Source: Micromonospora coerulea (GTDB lineage: Bacteria; Actinomycetota; Actinomycetes; Mycobacteriales; Micromonosporaceae). Taken from it: a DNA stretch of 64,000 nucleotides. The position numbers and the translations under genes are program-made. The notes below the pieces were generated by a model that did not search any database, was not told where the DNA came from, and saw only the letters and a program-made list of their open reading frames with translations. The stretch covers positions 124,001-188,000 of the forward strand of contig NZ_JAEMUW010000009.1 of NCBI RefSeq assembly GCF_016598485.1, given 5' to 3'. Shown piece after piece: positions 8,583 through 16,940 of this stretch (positions are counted from its first letter, which is position 1; every line of letters starts with the position of its first letter).

Positions 8583-10187
8583 TCACGCCTCGTCGAGTTC
8601 GTGCACCAGAAGCGCGACGTACAGCGACAGCATCGACTCCGGGTCCTCCAGCGACACCCCGAGCACCTGCGCGATCCGCGACAGCTGCTGGTAGTAGGCC
8701 GTGCGGGACAGGTGCGCGGCGGCGGCCGCCGCCGACTTGTTCCCGCCCTGCTCGCAGAAGCAGCGCAACAGCTCCACGAGCCGGGTGCGCTGGTTGGCGT
8801 CCCGCGCCAACAGCGGACCCAACTCGCGGTCCGCGAATGCCCGGACCCGCTCGTCCTCCCGCAACAGATGCAGCAGGCCGCGCAGGCGCACATTGTCCAG
8901 CTTGTGGTAGAGCTGCGTGCCGGGGGAGCGTAGGGCCGCCCCCGCCACATGCGCGGCCTCGCCCAGGCTGCGGCGCACCTCGGCGACGTGGGACACCGTG
9001 GTGCCGACCGCCACCAGCACCGGAGCGGCCGCGGAACGATGCACCTCTCTGGCCAACCGGCGCAGTACCGCGTCGACCCCGGCCTGCGCGGGCAGCGACA
9101 ACAACGCCCGAACGCTCGTGTCGTCCACGACCCCCACCAGGGCGGGCACGGCCACCCGCCGCGCGGCCAACGCGGTCGCCTCCGCCAGGTCGCGCAACAC
9201 CTCCTGCCAGGCCAGCGCAGGGGCGCGCGGCGTCCCGGTCGCGGGCCGGATCGCCACCCCGACCAGCTGCCGTCGCTCGAGGCCAACGCCCAGCGCGGCC
9301 GCCCGGGCGGCCAGATCCGGGGGCGGTACCGCCTGACCGACCAGTTGCGCGAGCAACATCCGGTGCGTCTGCCGCTCCAGACTCTCCCGATCGCGTGCCA
9401 CCAGCCGATGCACCGCCAGCGCCGACGCGGCCCGCTCGGCGACCACCACGTGCCGGTGCGGCGGAGGAGCCGGCGAGAGCAGGACCAGGCGCCCCCAGTC
9501 CGCGCCCTGCGCGCCGACCATCGTGACCAACCAGCCGGACTCCTCGTCGTACGCGGTCCGCTCCGGCGCGGCCATCGACCGGGACCGCTGACCCCAGTCG
9601 GCCAGCAGCTCGGTGGGATTCTGCCCGGCCGCGTCGTACGCGAGCACCTCGTGCCCCAGCGTCTCCAGCACCACCGGCAGCCCGGAGATCCTGGCCACCT
9701 CGCGCAGCACCTCGGCCGGCTCCGCCCCGGCCACGGTGAGCGACGTGAACGTCTCGTGCACCTGCTCGGCAGCCCGCAGCTCGGCGAGCTGCGCGTCGAC
9801 GATCAGCGCCACCACCGCCTCGGTGACGGACACGAACCTCGTCTCCTCGGCGAGCGTGATCAGGGGGAGTCGGTACCGGTCGGCCGCTGCCACGAGCGCC
9901 TCCGGTATCCCGTCACTCCACCGCCGGACCAACTCGATCACCAGTCCCGCCGCGCGGACCGCGGCCAGGTCGGCCACGTACCTCGTCAGCGCCGCCGCCT
10001 CGTCCGGCAGCGCGATTCCGGTGGTCAGCACCAGTTCTCCGCCGCGCAGCAGGTGCGCGATGTCGGCGACCTCCGCCACGTGGACCCAGCGGACCCGGCC
10101 CTGCATGCCGGCCGACCCGGCCACCACGTGCGGCTTCGCGCGCCGGATCACCGGCAGCGCGATGGCTTCTGCGACGGAGGGATACAT
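8583..10187 (-). CDS. PucR family transcriptional regulator
   Basis: The 534-residue protein has the PucR layout: an N-terminal purine-catabolism sensing domain (about 1-125, ending near LPLITLAEETRFVSVTEAV), a GGDEF-like middle domain (about 290-420) and a C-terminal HTH_30 domain (about 465-525, SAAAAAAHLSRTAYYQQLSR). ATG at 10187 is preceded by AGGAAG and begins MYPSVAEAIALP, the usual PucR opening. PucR proteins activate purine, pyrimidine or amino-acid catabolic operons in response to a pathway metabolite. The gene lies between the NCS1 operon, on the same strand, and a divergent aminotransferase 129 bases away. It therefore probably controls both arms of the pathway. Confidence 0.9.
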   Translation of the reverse strand: MYPSVAEAIALPVIRRAKPHVVAGSAGMQGRVRWVHVAEVADIAHLLRGGELVLTTGIALPDEAAALTRYVADLAAVRAAGLVIELVRRWSDGIPEALVAAADRYRLPLITLAEETRFVSVTEAVVALIVDAQLAELRAAEQVHETFTSLTVAGAEPAEVLREVARISGLPVVLETLGHEVLAYDAAGQNPTELLADWGQRSRSMAAPERTAYDEESGWLVTMVGAQGADWGRLVLLSPAPPPHRHVVVAERAASALAVHRLVARDRESLERQTHRMLLAQLVGQAVPPPDLAARAAALGVGLERRQLVGVAIRPATGTPRAPALAWQEVLRDLAEATALAARRVAVPALVGVVDDTSVRALLSLPAQAGVDAVLRRLAREVHRSAAAPVLVAVGTTVSHVAEVRRSLGEAAHVAGAALRSPGTQLYHKLDNVRLRGLLHLLREDERVRAFADRELGPLLARDANQRTRLVELLRCFCEQGGNKSAAAAAAHLSRTAYYQQLSRIAQVLGVSLEDPESMLSLYVALLVHELDEA

Positions 10188-10316
10188 CGCGGCTTCCTGT
10201 GGGAGGGACTGCACAGAACGTAATGCCGTTGCCCCCGAAGCGGCACAGGTTGTGCGTAGCGGTTGGACAACGATTGCCGCCACACTCGCCGTACGGGCGA
10301 GATACGGGAGGACGCG

Positions 10317-11621
10317 ATGGCGCACCGCGAGCTGCTGGCAAGACACCGGTCCGTGATGCCGAACTGGCTGGCGCTGTACTACGAGCAGCCGATCGAGATC
10401 GCCAGCGCGCACGGTCGCCGGGTGACCGATCGCGAGGGACGAACCTACCTCGACTTCTTCGCCGGCATTCTCACCAACGCCATCGGCTACGACGTGGCCG
10501 AGATCAGCGACGCGATTCGCTCGCAGCTCGACACCGGCGTGCTGCACTCGTCCACGCTCTACCTGATCAAGTCGCAGGTCGAACTCGCGGAGAAGATCGC
10601 ACAGCTGTCCGGCATCCCGGACGCCAAGGTGTTCTTCACCAACTCGGGCACCGAGGCGAACGAGACCGCGCTGATGCTCGCCACCCAGTACCGCCGCAGC
10701 GAGCAGGTGCTCGCCCTGCGCAACTCCTACCACGGCCGCGCATTCGCCACCGTCGCGATCACCGGCATCCGCGGCTGGTCGGCCAGCGCCCTCAGCCCGA
10801 TCAAGGTGAGCTGGGTGCACGGCGGCTACCGCTACCGGAGCCCCTTCCGCGAACTGTCCGACGCGGACTACATCAAGGCCTGTGTGGCGGACCTGCGCGA
10901 GGTCATCGAAACGACCACGGCGGGAGACGTCGCCTGCATGATCGTCGAGCCGATCCAAGGGGTCGGTGGCTTCACCACCCCGCCCGACGGGTTGTTCGGC
11001 GAGTTCAAGAAGGTGCTCGACGAGTACGGCATCCTCCTCGTCTCCGACGAGGTGCAGACCGGCTGGGGCCGCACCGGCGAGCACTTCTGGGGCATCCAGG
11101 CGCACGACGTCGTGCCCGACGCGATCACCTTCGCCAAGGGCCTGGGCAACGGTCTCGCCATCGGGGGCGTCGTCGCCCGTGCCAACCTCACGGACTGCCT
11201 GCGGGCCAACTCCATCTCCACCTTCGGTGGCAACCCGCTCGCCACCACCGGCGCTCTGGCCTCGCTGAACTACCTGCTGGAGCACGACCTCCAGGCCAAC
11301 GCCGGAAGGCTGGGCAGCCGTCTGCTCGACGGCCTGCGCGCGGTCGCCGCGGCGCAACCCGTGGTCGGTGACGTCCGCGGCAAGGGCCTGATGATCGCGC
11401 TGGAGCTCGTCGGACCCGACGGCGAGCCCAACCCGGCGGCTGCCGTGGCGCTGCTGGAGGAAACCCGGGACCGGGGATTGCTCGTCGGCAAGGGTGGCCT
11501 GTACGGCAACGTCATCCGCCTGGCGCCGCCGATGACGCTGACCCAGGCCGAGGCGGAAGAGGCACTCGAGATCCTCACCCAGTCGATCGAGGCCGTGGCC
11601 AAGGAGGTGCAGCAGCGTTGA
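10317..11621 (+). CDS. class III aminotransferase, probable beta-alanine aminotransferase
   Basis: This 434-residue PLP enzyme has the class III signature: NSGTEAN at 109-115, Asp244 in SDEVQTGWGRTG and the Schiff-base Lys274 in TFAKGLGNG. Such enzymes move the amino group of beta-alanine or GABA to a keto acid. Beta-alanine is favoured because the amidase that makes it lies in the divergent operon and an mmsA-type dehydrogenase that would take malonate semialdehyde lies downstream. ATG at 10317 follows GGGAGGA. The TGA stop (11619-11621) lies inside the right end of an IS605-type element. Joining the flanks without the element restores CGG TAA at this point, so the protein still ends at the same arginine and is not truncated. 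Confidence 0.9.
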   Translation: MAHRELLARHRSVMPNWLALYYEQPIEIASAHGRRVTDREGRTYLDFFAGILTNAIGYDVAEISDAIRSQLDTGVLHSSTLYLIKSQVELAEKIAQLSGIPDAKVFFTNSGTEANETALMLATQYRRSEQVLALRNSYHGRAFATVAITGIRGWSASALSPIKVSWVHGGYRYRSPFRELSDADYIKACVADLREVIETTTAGDVACMIVEPIQGVGGFTTPPDGLFGEFKKVLDEYGILLVSDEVQTGWGRTGEHFWGIQAHDVVPDAITFAKGLGNGLAIGGVVARANLTDCLRANSISTFGGNPLATTGALASLNYLLEHDLQANAGRLGSRLLDGLRAVAAAQPVVGDVRGKGLMIALELVGPDGEPNPAAAVALLEETRDRGLLVGKGGLYGNVIRLAPPMTLTQAEAEEALEILTQSIEAVAKEVQQR

Positions 11622-11760
11622 CTTCCTCCCCTCCCTTAGGGGAGGGGATTCCCACGGTCGCCCGCGTGGTTTCCTGCTTCGCTGCCGATTGCCTGCCCGG
11701 AGGTCTCCGTTGAGGTCTTACACCAGCTCCACAGGCGTTTTACCTCTCCGCCAGCCCGGC
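11618..11760 (-). ncRNA. predicted omega RNA (reRNA) at the element's right end
   Basis: In IS605-type elements the TnpB guide RNA is made from the 3' end of tnpB and the right end. Here the right end contains a hairpin with perfect 8-bp arms (CCCCTCCC / GGGAGGGG, 11628-11647, loop TTAG) just before TCAA. The guide would start directly after TCAA, reading into the aminotransferase gene from base 11617 downward as CGCTGCTGCACCTCCTTGGC. The 5' limit is a guess; the role is inferred from the family. Confidence 0.45.
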
Positions 11761-12849
11761 GGCGAGGATGTTGCGGGCCGCGTTGATGTCCCGGTCGTGG
11801 ACTGCGCCGCAGGGGCAGGTCCACTGCCGGACGGACAGCGGCAGCGATTGCTGCAGCGCCCCGCACGCGGAGCACAGCTTGGACGACGGAAACCAGCGGT
11901 CCACGGTGATCACCGTTCGGCCGTACCACTGCGCCTTGTACTCCAGCATGCCCCGCAGCTCAGACCATGCAGCGTCGGAGATGGCGCGGGCCAGCGAGTG
12001 GTTTTGAAGCATGGTGCGCACGTTGAGGTCTTCGATCACGACCGTTTGGTTTTTGCGGACGAGTCGAGTGGTCAGCTTGTGCAGGTGGTCGCGGCGGCGG
12101 TCGGCGATGCGGGCGTGGACACGAGCGACCCTCAGCCGGGCCTTGGCCCGGTTGTTGGAGCCCTTCTCCTTGCGGCAGAGGTCCCGCTGCGCCTTAGCAA
12201 GCCTGCGCCGGTCGGCGCGTTCATGGCGTGGGTTGGTGATCTTTTTTCCGGTGGAGAGCGTCACCAGCGACGTGATCCCGGCGTCGATCCCGACCGCCTG
12301 ATCCGATGGCGGCAGAGACTGGACGGTGGGGTCCTCGACCAGGAGGGAGATGAACCAACGCCCAACCCCATCGCGGGACACTGTGACGGTGGACGGCTGC
12401 GCACCGTCGGGCAGGGGCCGGGACCACACGATGTTCAACGGTTGGGTCATCTTCGCCAGGGTGAGCCGCCCGTCACGCCACCTAAACGCCGAGCGGGTGT
12501 ACTCCGCCGACGGCCGAGACTTACGTTTCGACTTGAACCGGGGGTAGCGGGCGCGTTTGGCGAAAAACGCCCCGAACGCGGCTTGCAGATGCCGCAGCGC
12601 CTGCTGCAACGGGACGCTGGACACCTCGTTGAGGAACGCCAGCTCCTCGGACTTCTTCCATTCGGTGAGCGCCGCCGACGACTGGACGTAGGTCATCGAC
12701 CGGCGCTCGTTGGCGTACACGCGGGTGCGTTCGACGAGGGCGCGGTTATAGACCAGGCGCACGCAGCCGAAGGTGCGGTTGAGCACGTCGGCCTGCTCGG
12801 GGGTTGGGTAGAAGCGGTACTTGTACGCCCGCTTCACCACCTCACCCAT
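11740..12849 (-). CDS. tnpB: TnpB RNA-guided endonuclease of an IS605-type element
   Basis: The intact 369-residue protein has an N-terminal helix-turn-helix-like region (YKYRFYPTPEQ) and a split RuvC domain with all catalytic acids: Asp189 (GIDAGI), Glu273 (VIEDLNV) and Asp352/Asp354 (HDRDINAARNI). A zinc ribbon has Cys326, Cys329, Cys345 and Cys347. TnpB proteins cut DNA at a target-adjacent motif guided by an omega RNA and help the element persist; they are ancestors of Cas12. All key residues are present, so the nuclease is probably active. The stop is followed by the right end that would encode its RNA. No tnpA accompanies it. Confidence 0.95.
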   Translation of the reverse strand: MGEVVKRAYKYRFYPTPEQADVLNRTFGCVRLVYNRALVERTRVYANERRSMTYVQSSAALTEWKKSEELAFLNEVSSVPLQQALRHLQAAFGAFFAKRARYPRFKSKRKSRPSAEYTRSAFRWRDGRLTLAKMTQPLNIVWSRPLPDGAQPSTVTVSRDGVGRWFISLLVEDPTVQSLPPSDQAVGIDAGITSLVTLSTGKKITNPRHERADRRRLAKAQRDLCRKEKGSNNRAKARLRVARVHARIADRRRDHLHKLTTRLVRKNQTVVIEDLNVRTMLQNHSLARAISDAAWSELRGMLEYKAQWYGRTVITVDRWFPSSKLCSACGALQQSLPLSVRQWTCPCGAVHDRDINAARNILAAGLAER

Positions 12850-12948
12850 ATCTCACATCATGCCAGTCCATTGTGTAAGCCGAGCATTGAGAGGGGGGAG
12901 CGGCGTTGCCCCCGGCGCTGAACGGCCGGGTTCCACGCCGCAACTCGG

Positions 12949-14439
12949 ATGAGGACCACGCACTGGATCGGCGGCAAGCCGTGGAACGGTGTCGCCGAAC
13001 GCACCGGAGACATCTACGACCCCGCCACCGGCCAGGTGGCCGGACAGGTCGACTTCGCGACCGCCGAGGTCGTCGACGAAGCGGTCGCCGCCGCCGGCGA
13101 GGCGTTCTCCCGATGGCGTACCGTGTCCCTCGCCCAGCGGACGAACGTGATGTTCTCCTTCCGGGAACGCCTCCATGCCCGCCGGTCCGACCTCGCGCAA
13201 ATCATCACCGCCGAGCACGGCAAGGTGCTGTCCGACGCGGCGGGGGAGATCCAACGCGGGCTGGAGAACGTCGAGTTCGCCTGCGGGATCCCGCAGATGC
13301 TGAAGGGCGGGTTCAGCGAGAACGCCTCGACCCAGGTGGACGTGTACTCCATCCGCCAGCCGCTCGGCGTGGTCGGCGTGATCACCCCGTTCAACTTCCC
13401 GGCGATGGTGCCGCTCTGGTTCGTGCCGAACGCGATCGCGTGCGGCAACACGGTGGTGCTCAAGCCGAGCGAGAAGGACCCGTCGTCGGCGAACTTCCTG
13501 GCGGAGCTCTTCGCGGAGGCCGGGCTACCGGACGGTGTCCTCAATGTCGTGCACGGCGACAAGGAAGCGGTCGATCGGATTCTCGAGCATCCCAGCGTGA
13601 AGGCCATCTCGTTCGTCGGCTCCACCCCGATCGCCCGCCACGTCTACCGGACGGGCACCCACCACGGGAAGCGGGTGCAGGCGCTCGGTGGGGCGAAGAA
13701 CCACATGGTCGTACTGCCCGACGCCGACCTCGACCTCGCCGCGGACGCCGCCGTCTCGGCCGGCTTCGGCTCGGCCGGTGAACGGTGCATGGCCATCTCC
13801 GCCGTCGTGGCCGTTGACCCCGTCGGTGACGAGCTGGTCGCCAAGATCAGCGAGCGGATGGCCGCGCTGCGTGTCGGCGACGGCCGTCGCCCGGGCTGCG
13901 AGATGGGACCGCTGGTCACCGGCGCCCACCGCGACCGGGTGCTGTCCTACCTGGACGCCGGCCGCTTGGCGGGGGCGCAGCTGGTGGTCGACGGGCGGGG
14001 CCACCCGATCGACGGTGAGCAAGCCGGATTCTGGCTGGGGCCGACCCTCTTCGACCACGTCGACACCGACATGTCCATCTACACCGACGAGATCTTCGGA
14101 CCGGTGCTCTCGGTGGTACGGGTGCCCAGCTACGACGCCGCCGTCGAGCTGGTCAACGCCAACCCGTACGGCAACGGCACGGCAATCTTCACCAACGACG
14201 GCGGCGCGGCGCGCCGCTATCAGAACCAGGTTGAAGTAGGCATGGTCGGGGTGAACGTCCCCATCCCGGTTCCGGTGTCGTACTACTCCTTCGGTGGCTG
14301 GAAGGACTCACTGTTCGGTGACGCGCACGCGTACGGGCCGGAAGGGGTGAACTTCTTCGTCAGGTCCAAGGTGGTCACCAGCCGGTGGCTCGACCCGTCC
14401 CACGGTGGGGTGAACCTCGGCTTCCCACAGAACAGCTGA
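12949..14439 (+). CDS. mmsA: CoA-acylating methylmalonate/malonate-semialdehyde dehydrogenase
   Basis: The 496-residue ALDH converts malonate or methylmalonate semialdehyde, CoA and NAD to acetyl- or propionyl-CoA, CO2 and NADH. The MmsA marks are clear: nucleophile Cys280 in GERCMAISAVV, and VQALGGAKNHMVV where ordinary ALDHs have their general-base Glu, a known feature of this branch. The closing SFGGWKDSLFGD is also typical. It would finish beta-alanine breakdown after the aminotransferase. There is no good ribosome site before ATG 12949, and an in-frame stop at 12919 excludes a longer form. Before the IS605-type insertion it lay about 70 bases behind the aminotransferase, probably in one operon; the element may now weaken that link. 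Confidence 0.93.
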   Translation: MRTTHWIGGKPWNGVAERTGDIYDPATGQVAGQVDFATAEVVDEAVAAAGEAFSRWRTVSLAQRTNVMFSFRERLHARRSDLAQIITAEHGKVLSDAAGEIQRGLENVEFACGIPQMLKGGFSENASTQVDVYSIRQPLGVVGVITPFNFPAMVPLWFVPNAIACGNTVVLKPSEKDPSSANFLAELFAEAGLPDGVLNVVHGDKEAVDRILEHPSVKAISFVGSTPIARHVYRTGTHHGKRVQALGGAKNHMVVLPDADLDLAADAAVSAGFGSAGERCMAISAVVAVDPVGDELVAKISERMAALRVGDGRRPGCEMGPLVTGAHRDRVLSYLDAGRLAGAQLVVDGRGHPIDGEQAGFWLGPTLFDHVDTDMSIYTDEIFGPVLSVVRVPSYDAAVELVNANPYGNGTAIFTNDGGAARRYQNQVEVGMVGVNVPIPVPVSYYSFGGWKDSLFGDAHAYGPEGVNFFVRSKVVTSRWLDPSHGGVNLGFPQNS

Positions 14440-14655
14440 GCACCGGACCCGACAGGCATGCATAGTCAGCCGTCGGCGGGGGTAGAAGGACGTCACTGCG
14501 TTGCGGCGGGTGCAGGGGCGGTGCTGCCCCGAGCGGCTTCCCGCGTCGATCCGCGTCGGCTGGTATCCAGGTCATCGGTGGGTGCCGCTGAGGTGCCGGC
14601 TGACCCGCCAAGGGCGCGAGGTGACCCCATCACCGCGTGGGAAGGAGGGCGGCCA
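14440..14655. other. gap after mmsA with no recognised gene
   Basis: No open frame with plausible codon use and no hairpin or promoter stands out. The stretch ends in a strong ribosome site (GAAGGAGG) serving the small ORF at 14656. Confidence 0.4.
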
Positions 14656-14775
14656 ATGATGCTGTTCCAGAGTGGATCCGTTCGTCGATGGCGGGCGCCG
14701 GCCCGGAGCTGGCGGGCGTTCGCGTCGGCCGGTTCCCGCACCTGGCACGGACGCCTCGTCCGCCGGGTCGGGTGA
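14656..14775 (+). CDS. possible 39-residue leader or small basic protein
   Basis: An ATG with GAAGGAGG 8 bases upstream opens a frame that begins MMLFQSGSVRRW and ends with TGA at 14773, five bases before the ATG of the next gene. The product is rich in Arg, Trp, Ala and Ser and matches nothing known to me. The strong ribosome site here, and the weak one for the following gene, suggest translational coupling. It could be a real small protein, a leader, or a misassigned start region. Confidence 0.35.
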   Translation: MMLFQSGSVRRWRAPARSWRAFASAGSRTWHGRLVRRVG

Positions 14776-14780
14776 TCGCC

Positions 14781-15179
14781 ATGGTCGCTGTGTCGGCGCC
14801 CCGGTCGGCGCCCACCGCCCCGTCGGTACCTCGCGGTTACGTGGAGTACCTGCAGGCCAGGCTGCTGGAGGCCGAAGCCAGCCTGACCGCGATGACCGAG
14901 AAGTACGAGCGGACGAAGGCCCGCTTCGATCGCTGCTACGCCCGCCACGGCATCACCCCCGAGGCCGACATCGTCAACTACATCAACGCGAAGGGGATGA
15001 ACCCGGAGCTGAAGTTCTGGTACGCCAAGGTCGAGCACTTCCAGCGGGAGGTGACCGCCTACGGGGCGGCGCTGACCGGACTCGACGCCGCGCGCCGGAT
15101 GCTCGGCGACGCCGGTTACCGCGTCCCCGAGTACGGGAGCGGGCGCAACAACAGGCGGGCGTTGAACCGCGCCGGCTGA
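14781..15179 (+). CDS. hypothetical coiled-coil protein
   Basis: The 132-residue product is not recognised. After a Ser/Pro/Ala-rich N-terminus comes a charged helix (about 18-55, EYLQARLLEAEASLTAMTEK), likely a coiled coil. Then follows a region with HGITPEADIVNYINAKG and a second helix KFWYAKVEHFQREVTAYGAA. There is no signal peptide or membrane segment, so it is probably cytosolic. Codon use looks genuine. ATG 14781 has only a weak GGTGA before it; GTG 14772 is an alternative. It runs toward the convergent MFS gene. Confidence 0.6.
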   Translation: MVAVSAPRSAPTAPSVPRGYVEYLQARLLEAEASLTAMTEKYERTKARFDRCYARHGITPEADIVNYINAKGMNPELKFWYAKVEHFQREVTAYGAALTGLDAARRMLGDAGYRVPEYGSGRNNRRALNRAG

Positions 15180-15287
15180 CGACCCGCGGGGTCACCGCCG
15201 CGCCGTCGCCGGCGGCTTGCCGGAGCACGGGCGCGCCGACCGGCCCTGCGGCCGCCGACCCGCCCTCCCGACGTCGACCCGGCGATG

Positions 15288-16739
15288 TCATGGCCGGCGT
15301 CGTCGCGGAGGCCGCCACCGACCTGCTCTCCGCGGACCGACCCGAGCCGGGTAGCGCGGACGACAGGTGGTGCCGCTGCCACGACCAGCCGCACCGGCCC
15401 GGCGACGCGCCGGAGCTGCGGTTGCCGCCGGGCGGCTCGTCGAGGGTGGTGCCGGGAAAGCCTCCGGCTGCGGGGTCAGGTCGTCCACGTCTCGGGCGTG
15501 GCGCAGCGGGGACAGCAGCAGCGGGACGGGCGCCAGCGTGAGCCCGACCCCGATGAGGAACAGGGTGGGGCGGACGCCGAGCAGTCCCCCGAGGGCGCCG
15601 CCGAGCAGCCCGCCGAGCGGGAGCGTACCCATGACCAGGAACCGCATGCTGGCGTTGACTCGGCACTGGAGCCGGGCGGGAACGGTGGACTGCCGGTAGG
15701 TGATCTGTGCGATGCCGTAGATGACCTGGCCGATCCCGCTGCCGAGGAGACCCGCGACGAAGAGGGTGGCACCCCAGCCCCGGCCGGTCAGTGGGACCAG
15801 CAGGTTGAACGGGCTGCTCACCGCGAGGGACAGCCAGATGATGCGGGCGGAGCCGACGCGGCGGGCGAGCCGGGCGGCCGTGGCGGCGCCGAGGAGGGCC
15901 GCGGCCGGGGCGGCGGAAATCAGCATGCCGGCCGTACCGGGAGCGAACCCCACGGTGTCGACCAGGAACAGGATGATCAGCGCGGTGGCGGCGGTGAACA
16001 GCAGGTTGGACAGGGCACCGGTGGCGGCGATCGCGCGCAGGACCGGATTCGCCAGGACGAAGGTCAACCCCTCCCGAGCCTGGTGCACCGTGTCGGCTCG
16101 CCCGGTCGGTGCGGGCGTGGGCTCGCGCGCCCTGATCCGGGCCAGGCAGGCCGCGCTGACCAGGAAGCTCACCGCGTCGACCAGCAGCGTGTTCGTGGCG
16201 CCCACCAGTTGGGTGAGCCAGCCGCCGAGGCTGGGACCGGCGACCTGCCCGGAGGACCGGACGACCTCCACGGTGCAGTTGCCCCGGAGCAGATCCTTCC
16301 GGTCCAGCAATCTCGGCAGGTAGGATTGATGACCGATGTCGAAGACGACCCGCATCACGCCCATCACCGCAGCCATCGTCAGGAGCAGCGGCAGGGTCAG
16401 CCGCGACAGCGCGGCCGCCACGGTCACCGTGACCAGCGCGGCGCACCGGACGAGGTCGCTGGCGATCAGCACCGGTCGTAGCCGGCGCCGGTCCAGCCAG
16501 ACGCCGGCGGGCACGCCGAGCAGGAGGAACGCGCCGTTCTGCACGGCCACCAGAACGCCCAGCTGCCACGGGGTGGCGTCCAGGAGCAGCACGGCGATCA
16601 GTGGGAAGGCGATCGTGGTGACGTCGGTACCGAGTTGGGTGACGGTCTGACCGGCGACCACGAGCCGGAAGTCCGCGGACCGCCACGGCGCACCTTGAGG
16701 TCGAGCTGTCATCTGCGCCCCCGCACATGCCGTTGCCAT
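15288..16739 (-). CDS. MFS transporter, EntS/MFS_3-like exporter
   Basis: The 483-residue membrane protein has about twelve hydrophobic segments and the MFS_3 (enterobactin-exporter-like) pattern. It shows SADFRLVVAGQTVTQLGTDV before helix 1, PAGVWLDRRRLRPVLI in loop 2-3 and FDIGHQSYLPRLLDRKDLLR after helix 4. Such proteins export siderophores, macrolides or other drugs by proton exchange; the cargo here is unknown. The last 60 or so residues are an Arg/Pro/Ala-rich tail with no membrane segment and may come from a late frameshift. The start may be ATG 16739 or, better conserved, ATG 16712 (MTARPQGAPW). It faces the coiled-coil gene. Confidence 0.88.
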   Translation of the reverse strand: MATACAGAQMTARPQGAPWRSADFRLVVAGQTVTQLGTDVTTIAFPLIAVLLLDATPWQLGVLVAVQNGAFLLLGVPAGVWLDRRRLRPVLIASDLVRCAALVTVTVAAALSRLTLPLLLTMAAVMGVMRVVFDIGHQSYLPRLLDRKDLLRGNCTVEVVRSSGQVAGPSLGGWLTQLVGATNTLLVDAVSFLVSAACLARIRAREPTPAPTGRADTVHQAREGLTFVLANPVLRAIAATGALSNLLFTAATALIILFLVDTVGFAPGTAGMLISAAPAAALLGAATAARLARRVGSARIIWLSLAVSSPFNLLVPLTGRGWGATLFVAGLLGSGIGQVIYGIAQITYRQSTVPARLQCRVNASMRFLVMGTLPLGGLLGGALGGLLGVRPTLFLIGVGLTLAPVPLLLSPLRHARDVDDLTPQPEAFPAPPSTSRPAATAAPARRRAGAAGRGSGTTCRPRYPARVGPRRAGRWRPPRRRRP

Positions 16740-16940
16740 ACCGGATGTCGCGCCCGTGACAGGGCGAGGTGCGAAGGGAGATCGGGTTTTCGGGAGGGGG
16801 TGGCCCCCGGTCAGAGGTTAGCCCAGCAGCACGCCGCGGCGTCGCGGTACGGCTGTACGCGGGGTGGCCGGTGCGGCACCGCGCCCACCGTGCTGGCCGT
16901 TCCCGCGCCCGGCGGGGACAGCGTTGGGTACCGTGCCGGG

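Larger units (their letters stand above)
11618..12874 (-). mobile_element. IS605-type element with tnpB only, TTAC target
   Basis: The element is about 1257 bp and reads on the minus strand. Its right end is TCAA (plus-strand TTGA at 11618-11621), and the base before its left end is preceded by TTAC (plus-strand GTAA at 12875-12878). TTAC target and TCAA end is the IS608-like cleavage pair known in the IS200/IS605 family. Removing the element joins ...CAGCAGCG to GTAAGCC, which restores an in-frame CGG TAA stop for the aminotransferase and supports these boundaries. No tnpA is present, so movement would need a transposase elsewhere. No target duplication is seen, as expected for this family. 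Confidence 0.75.

Noticed and set aside
10188..11357. Minus-strand extension of the PucR gene over the aminotransferase
   Set aside because: The extension runs antisense to a well-supported aminotransferase gene and lacks any PucR-family similarity. The family start MYPSVAEAI at 10187 has a ribosome site.
10317..11621. Aminotransferase truncated by the IS605-type element
   Set aside because: Removal of the element restores CGG TAA at the same codon, so the protein is complete.
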